Of a DNA stretch of 64,000 bases, positions 53,994 to 63,174 are shown piece after piece. The stretch covers positions 5,545 through 69,544 of the forward strand of contig JAWDOK010000007.1 of assembly GCA_046533895.1 (NCBI GenBank), written 5' to 3'. Position 1 is the first letter of the stretch. Every line of letters begins with the position of its first letter. The notes under the pieces are model-generated. The model was not told the origin of the DNA, ran no database searches, and worked only from the letters and a program-made list of their open reading frames with translations. The translations under genes and the position numbers were made by a program. This DNA comes from Acidianus hospitalis. GTDB taxonomy: Archaea; Thermoproteota; Thermoprotei_A; Sulfolobales; Sulfolobaceae.

Positions 53994-54859
53994 TGGAAGT
54001 TTATTTTATAGGCACTGGTGGTGGAGCACCGTCAAAGAGAGGTCTTCCGGCTTTTTTAGTAAGGAGGCAAGGATTTAACGTACTTTTAGATTGCGGTGAA
54101 GGAACGCAAATTACAATGATTAATCATGGACTTAATATTATGGCAATAAATTTGATTGCAATAACTCACCTTCATGCAGACCACGTTTTAGGACTTCCTT
54201 CATTAATCCAAACTATGGGAATGTATAGTAGAAAAGAAAAATTATACATAATTGGTAACGTGAAGGATCTTTTAAATAAGGTGTTTGAGGAAACTTATTT
54301 TGAACCTCCTTTTAAAATAGAGTACGTTGACAGCTACGAAGATAATGAGTTAAAAATTACTCCTTTCAAGACCTGTCATGTAGTTAAGTCTCAAGGGTAT
54401 TTAATAGAGGAGAAAGATAAGAAAAATATTGATATAGAAAAGCTAACAAAAGAAGGAATTAAAGATTGGAGAATTATTAGGCAATTAAAAGCTGGAAAGG
54501 AAGTTATATTTAACGGTAGGAAGCTTTATCCAGAAGATTATTTAATAACTAAAAAAGGGATAAGAATAGCTTATACAGGGGATACTGCTATCTGCGATAG
54601 CGTAATAAATTCTGTTAAAGGAGTGGATTTGTTAATTCATGACTCCACGTTTTTAGACGACATAAACGCTAAAGAATATGGGCATTCTACAGTTACTGAT
54701 GCAGCAACTGTAGCAAAGGAAGCTGGAGTAAAAAGATTAGCTTTAGTTCACATTAGTGGGAGATACAAAGATGCTAAGATTATGGAAGAAATTGCAAAAA
54801 GAACTTTTTGGAAATCTTTTTTGCCGGATGATTTATCATATTATATCTTAAAAGACTAA
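53993..54859 (+). CDS. rnz: Ribonuclease Z
   Basis: The 288-residue metallo-beta-lactamase enzyme cuts the 3' trailer from tRNA precursors. The metal motif is THLHADHVLGLPSL; GTGGGAPSKRGLPAFLVRR near the start and YTGDTAICDS and GHSTVTDAATVAKEA follow. The frame opens with TTG 53990 directly before ATG 53993, and I use the ATG. It is convergent with UPF0201 and overlaps it by four bases. Most tRNAs here lack CCA in the gene, so 3' trimming is needed before CCA addition. Confidence 0.95.
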   Translation: MEVYFIGTGGGAPSKRGLPAFLVRRQGFNVLLDCGEGTQITMINHGLNIMAINLIAITHLHADHVLGLPSLIQTMGMYSRKEKLYIIGNVKDLLNKVFEETYFEPPFKIEYVDSYEDNELKITPFKTCHVVKSQGYLIEEKDKKNIDIEKLTKEGIKDWRIIRQLKAGKEVIFNGRKLYPEDYLITKKGIRIAYTGDTAICDSVINSVKGVDLLIHDSTFLDDINAKEYGHSTVTDAATVAKEAGVKRLALVHISGRYKDAKIMEEIAKRTFWKSFLPDDLSYYILKD

Positions 54860-55293
54860 TCTTCTGGAATTTTATTTTCCCATAATGGATGGCCTTTAGC
54901 AGTTCTTGGCGCTAGCCAATCTACAACCTCATTAGGGTTCTTATGTTCTATGTAAAATGAAATAGGGCCTAGTGGTGACTCTCTTTCGTCGTCCACGAAA
55001 GAGATTACACCTATAGCCGCCGCCTGTTTGTGTAACATAAATGAAATTGAATTATCTGAAATTCCTCTCCTTAAGTATTTCCTCGCGACGTCTAGTATCT
55101 TCTCTTCTCTTAACGCATCGTGAAATTTTTGTAGGCTTTTTAGTGTTCTTGATTCTTCTACAATGACTACAATATAATCTCCTCTCTTTTCCTTTGTTAT
55201 TTTTTCATAATCGAAGAAATTAGCTATAGCCATTAAGACCTTAGATTCGTCTTCTGAAGGCCTAACTTCAGCCGTTACAACTATTTTTGTCAT
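54856..55293 (-). CDS. UPF0201 (DUF54) RNA-binding-like protein
   Basis: A 145-residue protein with KIVVTAEVRPSEDESKVLMA and the late RTAKGHPLWENKIPED. The family UPF0201 is widespread in archaea. A ribosomal-L5-like fold has been reported for it, but the function is unknown. Its start overlaps the UPF0200 gene stop by four bases. That pairing is common in archaea. Confidence 0.85.
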   Translation of the reverse strand: MTKIVVTAEVRPSEDESKVLMAIANFFDYEKITKEKRGDYIVVIVEESRTLKSLQKFHDALREEKILDVARKYLRRGISDNSISFMLHKQAAAIGVISFVDDERESPLGPISFYIEHKNPNEVVDWLAPRTAKGHPLWENKIPED

Positions 55294-55833
55294 TTCGTAA
55301 TCCTTAATATAACTTCTTCTGCTCTCTTCTTAAATTCGTCTATAGTGGAATCGTTAATTATTATATAATCAGCTAGAGCTATAACTCCTCCTATTCCTAG
55401 TCTTATCTCGTCAAGGTCTCTTCTCCTTAGATCTTCAATATTCTTAGAATCATCTGGCCTCATCCTTGATATCATTCTTTGATATCTTAATGAAGGAGGA
55501 GAATGAATTGCTATTATTATAGGGTTTCCTATTCTTTTAAACTCCTCAACTTCTGCTAAGCTCCTCACTCCTTCGAATGCAATCCTGCTCATGGTTGGCG
55601 TGATTTCCTCCATAGATAGTCTAGCTACTACTCCTTCACCATATATTTCTCTAATTCTTTTAGCAAAATCCATCATTCTTTCACCTATTTTTGCGTCTTT
55701 TTCATATCTCTTTCTTAATACGTCGCCCATAGAGATAACATAGAATCCTTTTTCTCTCAATAAATTTGCAAACAATGTTTTGCCTGAGCCTGGCATTCCA
55801 GTTATAAGAATTACATTAATTAGTGACCACCAT
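55290..55833 (-). CDS. UPF0200 P-loop kinase-like protein, frame break near start
   Basis: The protein of about 180 residues resembles dephospho-CoA kinase and adenylate kinase. The P loop is LITGMPGSGKTLFANLL; GDVLRKRYE and AFEGVRSLAEVEEF follow. In frame, the only ordinary start is ATG 55796, which lies at the Met before PGSGKT and would remove the first beta strand. An upstream ATG at 55833, well placed behind a TATA-like TTTTAAAC, reads MVVTN and then a stop; skipping one base gives a natural start such as MVSLINVILITG. The substrate is not known. It starts divergently from the 2'-5' ligase-like gene. Confidence 0.82.
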
Positions 55834-55859
55834 TTTCTTCTTCATAGTGGTTTAAAAGC

Positions 55860-56408
55860 ATGAGGTTATTCATTGCAATAAAAGTTCCACAATTCCAAAA
55901 ACTGAATGATGTCTATAATGAGATTAAATTAAGTGGAGCAGATGTAAAGCTTGTAGAGACAGATAATATACACATAACCCTAATCTTCATTGGAGAAGTA
56001 CCTGACAATAAAGTCGACTTAGTAAAAGAAGCGGTATCGTTGCTTCAATTCAATAAATTTAAAATAGCCATGAAAGGAATGGGAGCATTTCCAAGCATTA
56101 CAAAGCCTAGAGTTGTATGGGTTGGAATTTCAGAAGGATTCCCTCAACTTAGGGAGATAAGGTCTTTTTTATTAAAAGAGCTTAGAAGTAGAGGAATTAG
56201 ACCAGAAGATGAGAAAGAGTTCGTCCCTCACATAACCTTGGGTAGAGTAAAAGGTCCTTCAAATCTATTTAACTTAGCAAACGTTATTAATCAGCATTAT
56301 AACGATTACTTCGGAGATTTTATAGTTGATAAAGTTATACTTTATAAAAGTACTTTAACACCAAAAGGCCCAATTTACGATGAAATTTTAGGAGTGGCTG
56401 GAAAATGA
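55860..56408 (+). CDS. thpR: RNA 2',3'-cyclic phosphodiesterase / 2'-5' RNA ligase-like (ThpR)
   Basis: The 182-residue protein has two HxTx motifs, HITLIFIG and HITLGRVKG, which form the active site of this two-lobed fold. Such enzymes open 2',3'-cyclic phosphates in RNA. FIAIKVPQF opens it. In archaea the gene is often fused or adjacent to the CCA-adding enzyme, as here (four-base overlap), which suggests work on tRNA ends. Confidence 0.92.
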   Translation: MRLFIAIKVPQFQKLNDVYNEIKLSGADVKLVETDNIHITLIFIGEVPDNKVDLVKEAVSLLQFNKFKIAMKGMGAFPSITKPRVVWVGISEGFPQLREIRSFLLKELRSRGIRPEDEKEFVPHITLGRVKGPSNLFNLANVINQHYNDYFGDFIVDKVILYKSTLTPKGPIYDEILGVAGK

Positions 56409-57658
56409 GCGAAGAGCTTCTAAAGAAAGTTTTAGATAAAATAAAACCTACAAGGGAAGACGAGGAGAAGGTTAAGTTAATAGTAAATGAAGTCATTGAG
56501 AAACTTAACGGCCTAGATGCAGAAATTCATGGGTCTTTTAGGAAAGGAACGTGGTTAAAGGGCGATGCAGACGTTGACGTATTCGTGTTCTTTCCTAAGA
56601 ATGTGGGAAAGGAATATATATCTACAGATGCAATTAAAATTTTGAGAGACAGATTATCTGGATTTGATATTACAACTGCTTATGCAGAACATCCTTACTT
56701 AATTGTTAATCATAAGGGTATTGAGATTGATATTGTTCCTGCTTTAAAAATTGAGGAAGGAGAAAAACCAATTACTGCAGTAGATAGGACGCCTTTCCAT
56801 ACAGAATTTATAAATTCCCATTTAAGTGAGGAGCAAAAAGACGAAGTACGCCTACTAAAGAGGTTTATGAAAGGAATAGGAGTTTACGGTGCAGAAATAA
56901 AAGTTAGGGGATTTTCAGGATATGTTACCGAGTTACTTGTAGTAAAGTTTGGCAGTTTTCTGGAAGTTTTAAAGAACTCCTCAAAATGGAAGCCTCCGGT
57001 TAAAATTTTCATTGTAAAGCCAGAAAGGGATTTTAAATGCCCCTTAATTTTACCAGATCCAGTAGATCCATCCAGGAACGCTGGAGCAGCAGTTTCTCTC
57101 AAGAGATTAGCAGAATTTTCTATAGCCTCTAGGTACTTTCTTAAGAATCCTTCCGAAAAGTTCTTCTTCCCACCGGAGCCAGCTGGGGAGAAGATAAAAG
57201 GAGACGTTTTAGTTACTAAGATAGAGATTCTAGATAATAACGTAGTAGAGGATTTACTTTGGGGTCAAATAAATAAATCTGTTGAAAAGATCTTTAACAT
57301 TCTAAGGAATCATGGATATAGAGTTATAGATGTTCAAGCATATGGTGATATAAAGAATCTCTTGTTTGCTTTACAGCTTGAAAGTAAAGAAATAGGCAAT
57401 TACAAGTTAAACCAAGGTCCTCCATTTTATATGAATTTAGACGATTTTATTAGTAAAAATGATAATATATGGGTTGGAGAAGACGGAAGACTTTACTCAA
57501 TTAAAGAGAGGAGAAATGATAAAATTGAAGATATAGTTAAGTCCGCTATATCGCTGAAATACAATTATAAAGTCGTGGAACAATATTGGTTAGATAGAGA
57601 GCCAAAGGAGCCATGCTTAAAGGCATTCCTGAGGAAAACTCCAACTTGGTTGAAATAA
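56405..57658 (+). CDS. cca: CCA-adding tRNA nucleotidyltransferase, archaeal class I
   Basis: The 417-residue enzyme adds CCA to tRNA 3' ends. The nucleotidyltransferase motif is HGSFRKGTWLKGDADVDVFV; VNHKGIEIDIVPAL and LLKRFMKGIGVYG follow. PDPVDPSRNAGAAV is a clear archaeal mark. Only one of the six tRNA genes in this window encodes CCA, so the enzyme is needed. The next gene begins 46 bases inside its end. Confidence 0.95.
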   Translation: MSEELLKKVLDKIKPTREDEEKVKLIVNEVIEKLNGLDAEIHGSFRKGTWLKGDADVDVFVFFPKNVGKEYISTDAIKILRDRLSGFDITTAYAEHPYLIVNHKGIEIDIVPALKIEEGEKPITAVDRTPFHTEFINSHLSEEQKDEVRLLKRFMKGIGVYGAEIKVRGFSGYVTELLVVKFGSFLEVLKNSSKWKPPVKIFIVKPERDFKCPLILPDPVDPSRNAGAAVSLKRLAEFSIASRYFLKNPSEKFFFPPEPAGEKIKGDVLVTKIEILDNNVVEDLLWGQINKSVEKIFNILRNHGYRVIDVQAYGDIKNLLFALQLESKEIGNYKLNQGPPFYMNLDDFISKNDNIWVGEDGRLYSIKERRNDKIEDIVKSAISLKYNYKVVEQYWLDREPKEPCLKAFLRKTPTWLK

Positions 57659-58251
57659 GCAAATTCATTTATCCAAAGTACTCTAAATATGTAGAGGAAG
57701 AATTAAGGAGTGCAGGGATTTATTATGCCTATTCTTTTGGTAATGTTAGTCTTGGAAGGGTTAACGTAATAGGCAAAGGCAAGACTGGAATAGTAGTTTA
57801 TATAGGAGAAGGAAAGGTTGTTAAAATAAGAAGAACTGACTCTCCAAAAAATAGTCTAGAATTAGAGGCAAAAATTCAAGAGATATCTTATCCTTCTGCG
57901 CCTAAGGTATTCGATTATGGAGTTAATTATATTATTATGGAATATGTAAACGGTAGCCCTCTTACTAGGTATGATTTAAGATATTTAGGAGATCTTTTAA
58001 TTAGGGCTAAATATCTTGAAGACGTACACGTACAACATGAGGAGATATCAAGACCTTGGAAAAACGTTTTAATTACTCAAGCAAGGACTTACATCATAGA
58101 TTATGATTCTGCATCGATTAAGGAGAGACCTTTAAATGTTACAAAGATATTATCTGCTTTTGGATTTTATCAACTAGGAGAAAAATATAAAAGAAATGAA
58201 ATAGAATTCGAAGAAATTATTAATTTTATTAAAGAACTAAGAAGTAGCTAA
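57613..58251 (+). CDS. Small RIO/Bud32-type kinase-like protein
   Basis: The 212-residue protein has a glycine loop (GKGKTGIVVYIGEGKVVKI) with an ATP-binding lysine, a hinge (YIIMEYVNGSPLTRYD), a catalytic loop (HVQHEEISRPWKNVLI) and metal motif YIIDYDSAS. The catalytic loop lacks the usual HGD. Its substrate is unknown. ATG 57613 lies 46 bases inside cca, so the two are linked. A downstream Met is a possible later start, but the N-terminal helix looks real. Confidence 0.72.
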   Translation: MLKGIPEENSNLVEISKFIYPKYSKYVEEELRSAGIYYAYSFGNVSLGRVNVIGKGKTGIVVYIGEGKVVKIRRTDSPKNSLELEAKIQEISYPSAPKVFDYGVNYIIMEYVNGSPLTRYDLRYLGDLLIRAKYLEDVHVQHEEISRPWKNVLITQARTYIIDYDSASIKERPLNVTKILSAFGFYQLGEKYKRNEIEFEEIINFIKELRSS

Positions 58252-58456
58252 AATTGCTTTCTTTCTTAACGTTATTTTAATTTCGCTTAGAGATGGCACT
58301 CCTAGCGGATGTCCACATTTTGGACATTTTCCACCATATATTGACTTTATTTCTGAAGGAGTTCTTACACCGTAAAAGTCTTGCCCTACCTTTTCAAACC
58401 TATATAACTCATACCCACAGTTTTTACAAACGTATCTTACTGGGATTTTGCAACAC
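58237..58456 (-). CDS. Small zinc-ribbon protein with frame break near start
   Basis: A 72-residue protein with two zinc knuckles, VCKNCGYELYRFE and KCPKCGHPLG, about 30 residues apart. FEKVGQDFYGVRTPSEI between them is familiar from Sulfolobales proteins. In frame there is no ordinary start codon. GTG 58456 (or TTG 58453) reads MLQNP and then CCC AGT AAG; skipping one base gives MLQNPVRYVCKNCG. The TATA element TTAATATAAAT stands at about 58485. The gene overlaps the end of the convergent kinase gene. Function unknown. Confidence 0.75.
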
Positions 58457-58548
58457 CTAAAAATACAATGTGTTGAAAAGCAATTTATATTAACCCCTAG
58501 AGTTTTGTAAAGAGTATTATGGGCGTATTACAATGCTTTAGCTTAGTT

Positions 58549-58584
58549 TAATACTTTCGGCTACCTCTCTCTCTCAAAGTATTA
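58549..58584. repeat. Inverted repeat upstream of tRNA-Pro
   Basis: TAATACTTT and AAAGTATTA are perfect 9-base arms around an 18-base pyrimidine-rich loop (CTCTCTCTC). It lies in the gap between the zinc-ribbon promoter and the tRNA-Pro gene. It may be a hairpin in a small RNA, a terminator or a protein site. No protein is coded here. Confidence 0.4.
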
Positions 58585-58626
58585 TATGGGGAATGATTTT
58601 TAAATGAAAATATAACAACTATAAAT

Positions 58627-58723
58627 GGGGCCGTAGTCTAGCCAGGGCTAGGATGCCAGCCTGGGGATAGATCCCTAACCACCAGAACGCTGGTGGTCCC
58701 GGGTTCAAATCCCGGCGGCCCCA
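58627..58723 (+). tRNA. tRNA-Pro (GGG anticodon) with 21-nt intron
   Basis: The acceptor arms are GGGGCCG and CGGCCCC with discriminator A58723. The anticodon stem CCAGC/GCTGG encloses CTGGGG, about 21 extra bases and C, giving anticodon GGG and an intron between bases 37 and 38. It is the longest of the four introns here. The T arm is CCCGGGTTCAAATCCCGG. Confidence 0.92.
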
Positions 58724-59071
58724 CGTTAAATACAAATTTTGTGATGGTTTGAATAATTAACTTTACATTTTTCCAAAAATTAAAGGTATCGTAGTAAAAT
58801 CTTTTTCAAATTTTTAAGCAATAAAATCATTCGATAAGATTACCTTTATGCATGAATCCTTTTCATAATATACCTAGTGCAATTAAATAATTTATGCCAT
58901 CTTTAGGTTTTATCGAAGCAATGTTTATAATGCATTATGTAACTGTTCTAAGTTATAACTATAATAGCAATGAAATGATAATTAATTTACATTAGTTCGA
59001 ACCATAATTTACGTAAAAGATTCTCATAAACACATATATAACAATATTGACACATTCTTTTTTGACTCGCT
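58724..59071. other. 348-bp AT-rich intergenic region
   Basis: No convincing gene, RNA or repeat was found. Frames are broken by many stops. Near the right end, CACATATATA (59031-59040) is a likely TATA box for the glutamate synthase gene starting at TTG 59072. Confidence 0.5.
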
Positions 59072-61207
59072 TTGATTATCAAGGCGTATTTACCTTTACC
59101 TAAGCAAACAGATTCAGAATTTTGGACTATAGATAAAATAGAACATATTAGGCACTTAGCCATTACAGGCAAACCTTACAAAATTCTTGATAAAAGAAGG
59201 AATAGTTTACGGATATTAGATAGAATTGAATTTAAGAATGTAGAAGGGAAAATAGTTGAGAAGCCTTTGGCTAGTACATATCTTTCATTCTCCGGGATAG
59301 AAATGACAACTCCTCTTTACTTAGGAGACATGTCTTATGGCGCGTTAAGCGGAAATCCTAATATTGCTATTGCAACTGCAGCAGATTTAACTGGTACGCT
59401 AGCTGGAACTGGTGAAGGTGGACTTCATCCTGAAGTAGCAAAGCATAAGAGAATTTTTGTCCAGTGGGCTTCAGCAAGGTTTGGCGTTGATATAGATGTA
59501 TTAAATGCAGGATTAGGAGTAGTGATAAAGATAGGACAAGGTGCAAAACCTGGGATAGGAGGTCATTTACCCGGAAGTAAGGTTACTAAGGCTATTTCTA
59601 TGACAAGGCGAATACCAGAGGGAATAGACGCTATATCCCCAGCTCCTCATCATGATATATATTCTATAGAAGATCTTGGACAAAGGATAGAAGCATTAAA
59701 GGAAGCTACGGGAAAGCCCGTCTTTGTTAAAGTCGCGGCCACAAATTACATACCATACATAACTTCTGGAGTAGCAAGAATGGGAGCTGACGGAATAATA
59801 ATAGACGGCCACGGAGCAGGAACTGGAGCTACTCCAGAGGTTATTAGGGATAATTTAGGCATACCTATAGAGTTAGCCGTAGCTTCTGCAGACAGCGTAT
59901 TAAAAAAGGAAGGATTAAGAGACAAGTTTACCATAATAGCCGCAGGTAGGATTTCTGATGCTACAGATGCTGCAAAATTAATAGCTTTAGGTGCGGACAT
60001 TGTAAGTGTAGGTACTGCAGCATTAATAGCAATGGGCTGTGTGATGGTTCATAAATGCCATATAGGTTCTTGTCCAACTGCTTTAACTAGTAAAATTGAC
60101 GGTACTAGGATCTTTGATATTGAGTTTGGGGTAAAAACTCTAGTTAACTTTGTTAACGGATTCTCGCTAGAATTAGCTAACATTTTGGATAATTTAGGCT
60201 TGAGCTCTATTCAGGAATTGAAAGGAAGAAGGGATTTATTATATGGTTTTGGTCTATCTAGGGATGTTTTATCTATTTTAGGTATAGAAGGAGAAGCTGA
60301 GGAGTTAAATCCGAAGCTTGGAGAACTTTGGAATAAAAGAAGGAAGTTCCACCTTCATGAATTGATAAACAAAGGCGAACCAACTATTACTAGCATGGGA
60401 AGTACTGCACCGCCAGACGTTGAGAAACCTGCAAGGATATTAGATTGGTTAAGAAGTGACGGTGCACAAGTTACTAGACCTCCTATTGATCCTTACAGAG
60501 AAGATATAGATACTAGCTTTTTACTTAATAAAGGTAAAGCATATTTATCCTTACCTGTAATATTTAACGTCATAGGTGCTCCGAAAGAAATAGCTGAAAG
60601 CCTAAGTTGGGCTTCATACGCTTTAGGGTCTATGGTATTTGTAGAAAGCACTGTACCAAAATACTCCGAAATAAGTTTTAGTAATGATGGTAAAGGTAAG
60701 ATAAATTGGAGTTATGAGATTGAAGAAGGCTATTATTTAGCCTTAAAGTCTGAGGACGAAATTGACGATACACTTGTAAATAAGGGAATACCAGGCTTTA
60801 TAATAGATGAAGATGTACTTAATGAGGACTTAGAGTTAGTAGTTTCCGACGTTGATACAAAGCTTAAGGAAGCTGGGGTTAGAAATAAGTTTGATATAAT
60901 TGCCAAATCCTCTAAATTAAGAGACTCTGCAGACGTGTTTAAATTAGTAGCATTAGGGGCAGATGCTGTAATTATGCCTTACCAAATCCTTGAAATAGCT
61001 ATAGGCGAAGGTAGTAAGGGAAATCTAAAAGAAAGAGCCTTCAATTTAATTTCTGGTATGAAAAAAGAGATTGCCTTAATGGCAGGGGCCGCTGGAGTAT
61101 ATAGTGTTCAATCTTCACTAACAGGGAATAGGGAATTACTGAGAGCGGTGAATTTGAACTCTTACATTGCCAGGAGAATAAGAGTCAAGCAGGCTGGTTC
61201 TCTATGA
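59072..61207 (+). CDS. gltB: Glutamate synthase, FMN/iron-sulfur domain protein
   Basis: The 711-residue protein carries the synthase part of glutamate synthase, where 2-oxoglutarate takes ammonia to make glutamate. The FMN barrel contains GDMSYGALSGNPNIAIATAA, GGHLPGSKVTKAISMTR and DGHGAGTGATP. The 3Fe-4S cysteines are in MGCVMVHKCHIGSCPTAL. The C-terminal 200 residues contain a weak second copy of the barrel end (RNKFDIIAKSSKLRDSADVF). Start is TTG 59072 behind a TATA box. The gene overlaps its partner, the glutaminase protein, by four bases. Confidence 0.9.
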   Translation: MIIKAYLPLPKQTDSEFWTIDKIEHIRHLAITGKPYKILDKRRNSLRILDRIEFKNVEGKIVEKPLASTYLSFSGIEMTTPLYLGDMSYGALSGNPNIAIATAADLTGTLAGTGEGGLHPEVAKHKRIFVQWASARFGVDIDVLNAGLGVVIKIGQGAKPGIGGHLPGSKVTKAISMTRRIPEGIDAISPAPHHDIYSIEDLGQRIEALKEATGKPVFVKVAATNYIPYITSGVARMGADGIIIDGHGAGTGATPEVIRDNLGIPIELAVASADSVLKKEGLRDKFTIIAAGRISDATDAAKLIALGADIVSVGTAALIAMGCVMVHKCHIGSCPTALTSKIDGTRIFDIEFGVKTLVNFVNGFSLELANILDNLGLSSIQELKGRRDLLYGFGLSRDVLSILGIEGEAEELNPKLGELWNKRRKFHLHELINKGEPTITSMGSTAPPDVEKPARILDWLRSDGAQVTRPPIDPYREDIDTSFLLNKGKAYLSLPVIFNVIGAPKEIAESLSWASYALGSMVFVESTVPKYSEISFSNDGKGKINWSYEIEEGYYLALKSEDEIDDTLVNKGIPGFIIDEDVLNEDLELVVSDVDTKLKEAGVRNKFDIIAKSSKLRDSADVFKLVALGADAVIMPYQILEIAIGEGSKGNLKERAFNLISGMKKEIALMAGAAGVYSVQSSLTGNRELLRAVNLNSYIARRIRVKQAGSL

Positions 61208-63174
61208 TAAGTCCTTCTGGATGTGGAGTTTTTGGAATACTAAGGAAAAGAAATGCTCCTAAAATTAAAGGTAAAGACGTCGTTAAAGCCATAGACCTCA
61301 TAAGATACAGGGGTAGCGATAAAGGTGCCGGATTTGCAGTATTTAACCTTAAGGAAGGCAATTCTTACTATATTAAGGCTTTCTATTTTGGAGATGGAGA
61401 TGAGATAAAGAGAGAAATAGAAGATCAAGGAATTAGAATAAAGGGATTCAACGAGAAATATATTGGCGAACTGTGTGATTGTGATTTTGAAATTTCCTTA
61501 GGCAGTATAGCTTCTCTTAAAAAAGTTGTAAGGAATATAAATGAAATTCTATGGAACAATGGAAAGAAAGGAAGAATTTACAGTGCAGGAAAATCCTTAC
61601 AAGTGTATAAAGGCGTAGGTTATCCTGCAGATATTGCGAGACAATATAATATTTATGAAGTTGAGGGCGATATGTGGATAGCTCACACTAGACAACCAAC
61701 TAATTCTCCAGGCAGTTATCCTTATTGGTCTCATCCGTTTTCAGCATTTGATGTAGCAATAGTTCATAATGGTGATGTAAGCTCCTTTGGTGCAAACGTT
61801 GAATTTTTACAGTCCAGAGGTTGGGGAGGTTTTGTAGGTACAGACAGCGAAGTTATGGCATTCTTATTTGAGGAGTTAATAAGTGAAGGATTAAGCGTAG
61901 AAGAAGTAACTAGAATAATGTCAAATCCTTCTAGAAGGTTTAGTAAGCTAAACGTTGAAGAGGACTACATTTATAGAAATGCCAGGCTAGATGGTCCATT
62001 TACTGCAATTATAGGCTACGACTCTGGGAATGACTTATTCATGATCGGAATAGCTGATAGGGCAAAGTTTAGGCCAGTTATAATAGGAGAAGACGAAAAT
62101 TACTATTACATTGCCAGCGAGGAAAATCAGATCAGGTTGCTTAGTCCTAGTGCAAAAGTTTGGACTCTTGAGCCTGGCAATTATTTTATAGCTTCTTTAC
62201 TCAAGGGGTTGATCAATCCAGGGAGAGAGGTTAGTAAAATATCCTCATTTTCTAAACCTATATTTTACACAGAGAAATTTGACATAGACGCGAGTGGACT
62301 TGGATATAAAGATGTAAATAAGGCAATTATGGAGTTTGTAAATAAATCTGGTAAAAAGGAAGTAACAGTAATAAATCTCCTAGGACATAGATATATAGGA
62401 ATAAGCTTTCCTAAAGCAGGACTTAGATTAAACCTATACGGAGTGGTAGGAAATGCTATGGCTAACTTGAATGAAAATAACGTATTCCACGTTTACGGTA
62501 ATGTAGCAGATGATTGTTGCGATACAATGCAAGGCGGTAAAGTTGTAATTCACGGCGATGCAAGGGATGTTTTAGCTCAAACTTTTCAAGGAGGATATAT
62601 TTACGTCAAGGGTAATGCTGGTAACAGAGTCGGAATTCAAATGAGGGAATACATGAATAAGAGGCCTTATTTAGTGATAGGCGGGATGGTTGACGATTAT
62701 CTTGGAGAATACATGGCTGGAGGAGTAATAATGGTTTTAGGCTTAGGAATTAAAGGCGAGCCCGTAGGCAATTATATTGGCTCTGGAATGGTGGGTGGCA
62801 GAATTTACATAAGAGGAAAAGTTAACCCAGAAAAAATAGGTTTACAACCTAGTAGACAAGAGATGGTTAGATTTCTTAAGGCATTACTTCTAGACAATAT
62901 GATCTCTGAAGAGGAATATAATAAGCTAAAAGAAATGCCGTACATAGAAGTTATAAAAGAGTTGAACGGCGAAGCTAAGAAATACGCCCAAAAACTATTT
63001 GAGGAAAAGGTAGGAATTCCTACGTATGAATATAGAGAACTAACGGAAGAAGAAATTAAAGAATTAGAACCAGTAGCAGGTGATTATGCAATTGAAACTA
63101 ATCAAAATAAAGATACCATGGTCGAAATGCTTAAAGAAAAATACACTGTTATAACGTCTTCTTTACGTAAGTAA
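61204..63174 (+). CDS. Glutamate synthase, glutamine amidotransferase plus GXGXG domains
   Basis: The 656-residue protein joins a class II glutaminase domain (residues 1 to about 375) with the GXGXG beta-helix domain of glutamate synthase (about 395-560). The likely catalytic cysteine is Cys7 in SPSGCGVFGIL; HTRQPTNSPGSYPYW, HNGDVSSFG and GTDSEV are glutaminase motifs. GGKVVIHGDARDVLAQTF and GGYIYVKGNAGNRVGIQM mark the beta-helix. Cys7 must become the N-terminal residue by removal of six residues. It pairs with the FMN protein. No NADPH subunit is adjacent. Confidence 0.9.
   Translation: MISPSGCGVFGILRKRNAPKIKGKDVVKAIDLIRYRGSDKGAGFAVFNLKEGNSYYIKAFYFGDGDEIKREIEDQGIRIKGFNEKYIGELCDCDFEISLGSIASLKKVVRNINEILWNNGKKGRIYSAGKSLQVYKGVGYPADIARQYNIYEVEGDMWIAHTRQPTNSPGSYPYWSHPFSAFDVAIVHNGDVSSFGANVEFLQSRGWGGFVGTDSEVMAFLFEELISEGLSVEEVTRIMSNPSRRFSKLNVEEDYIYRNARLDGPFTAIIGYDSGNDLFMIGIADRAKFRPVIIGEDENYYYIASEENQIRLLSPSAKVWTLEPGNYFIASLLKGLINPGREVSKISSFSKPIFYTEKFDIDASGLGYKDVNKAIMEFVNKSGKKEVTVINLLGHRYIGISFPKAGLRLNLYGVVGNAMANLNENNVFHVYGNVADDCCDTMQGGKVVIHGDARDVLAQTFQGGYIYVKGNAGNRVGIQMREYMNKRPYLVIGGMVDDYLGEYMAGGVIMVLGLGIKGEPVGNYIGSGMVGGRIYIRGKVNPEKIGLQPSRQEMVRFLKALLLDNMISEEEYNKLKEMPYIEVIKELNGEAKKYAQKLFEEKVGIPTYEYRELTEEEIKELEPVAGDYAIETNQNKDTMVEMLKEKYTVITSSLRK

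Noticed and set aside
59746..60000. Minus-strand frame inside the glutamate synthase gene
   Set aside because: Opposite the conserved FMN barrel; no supporting features.
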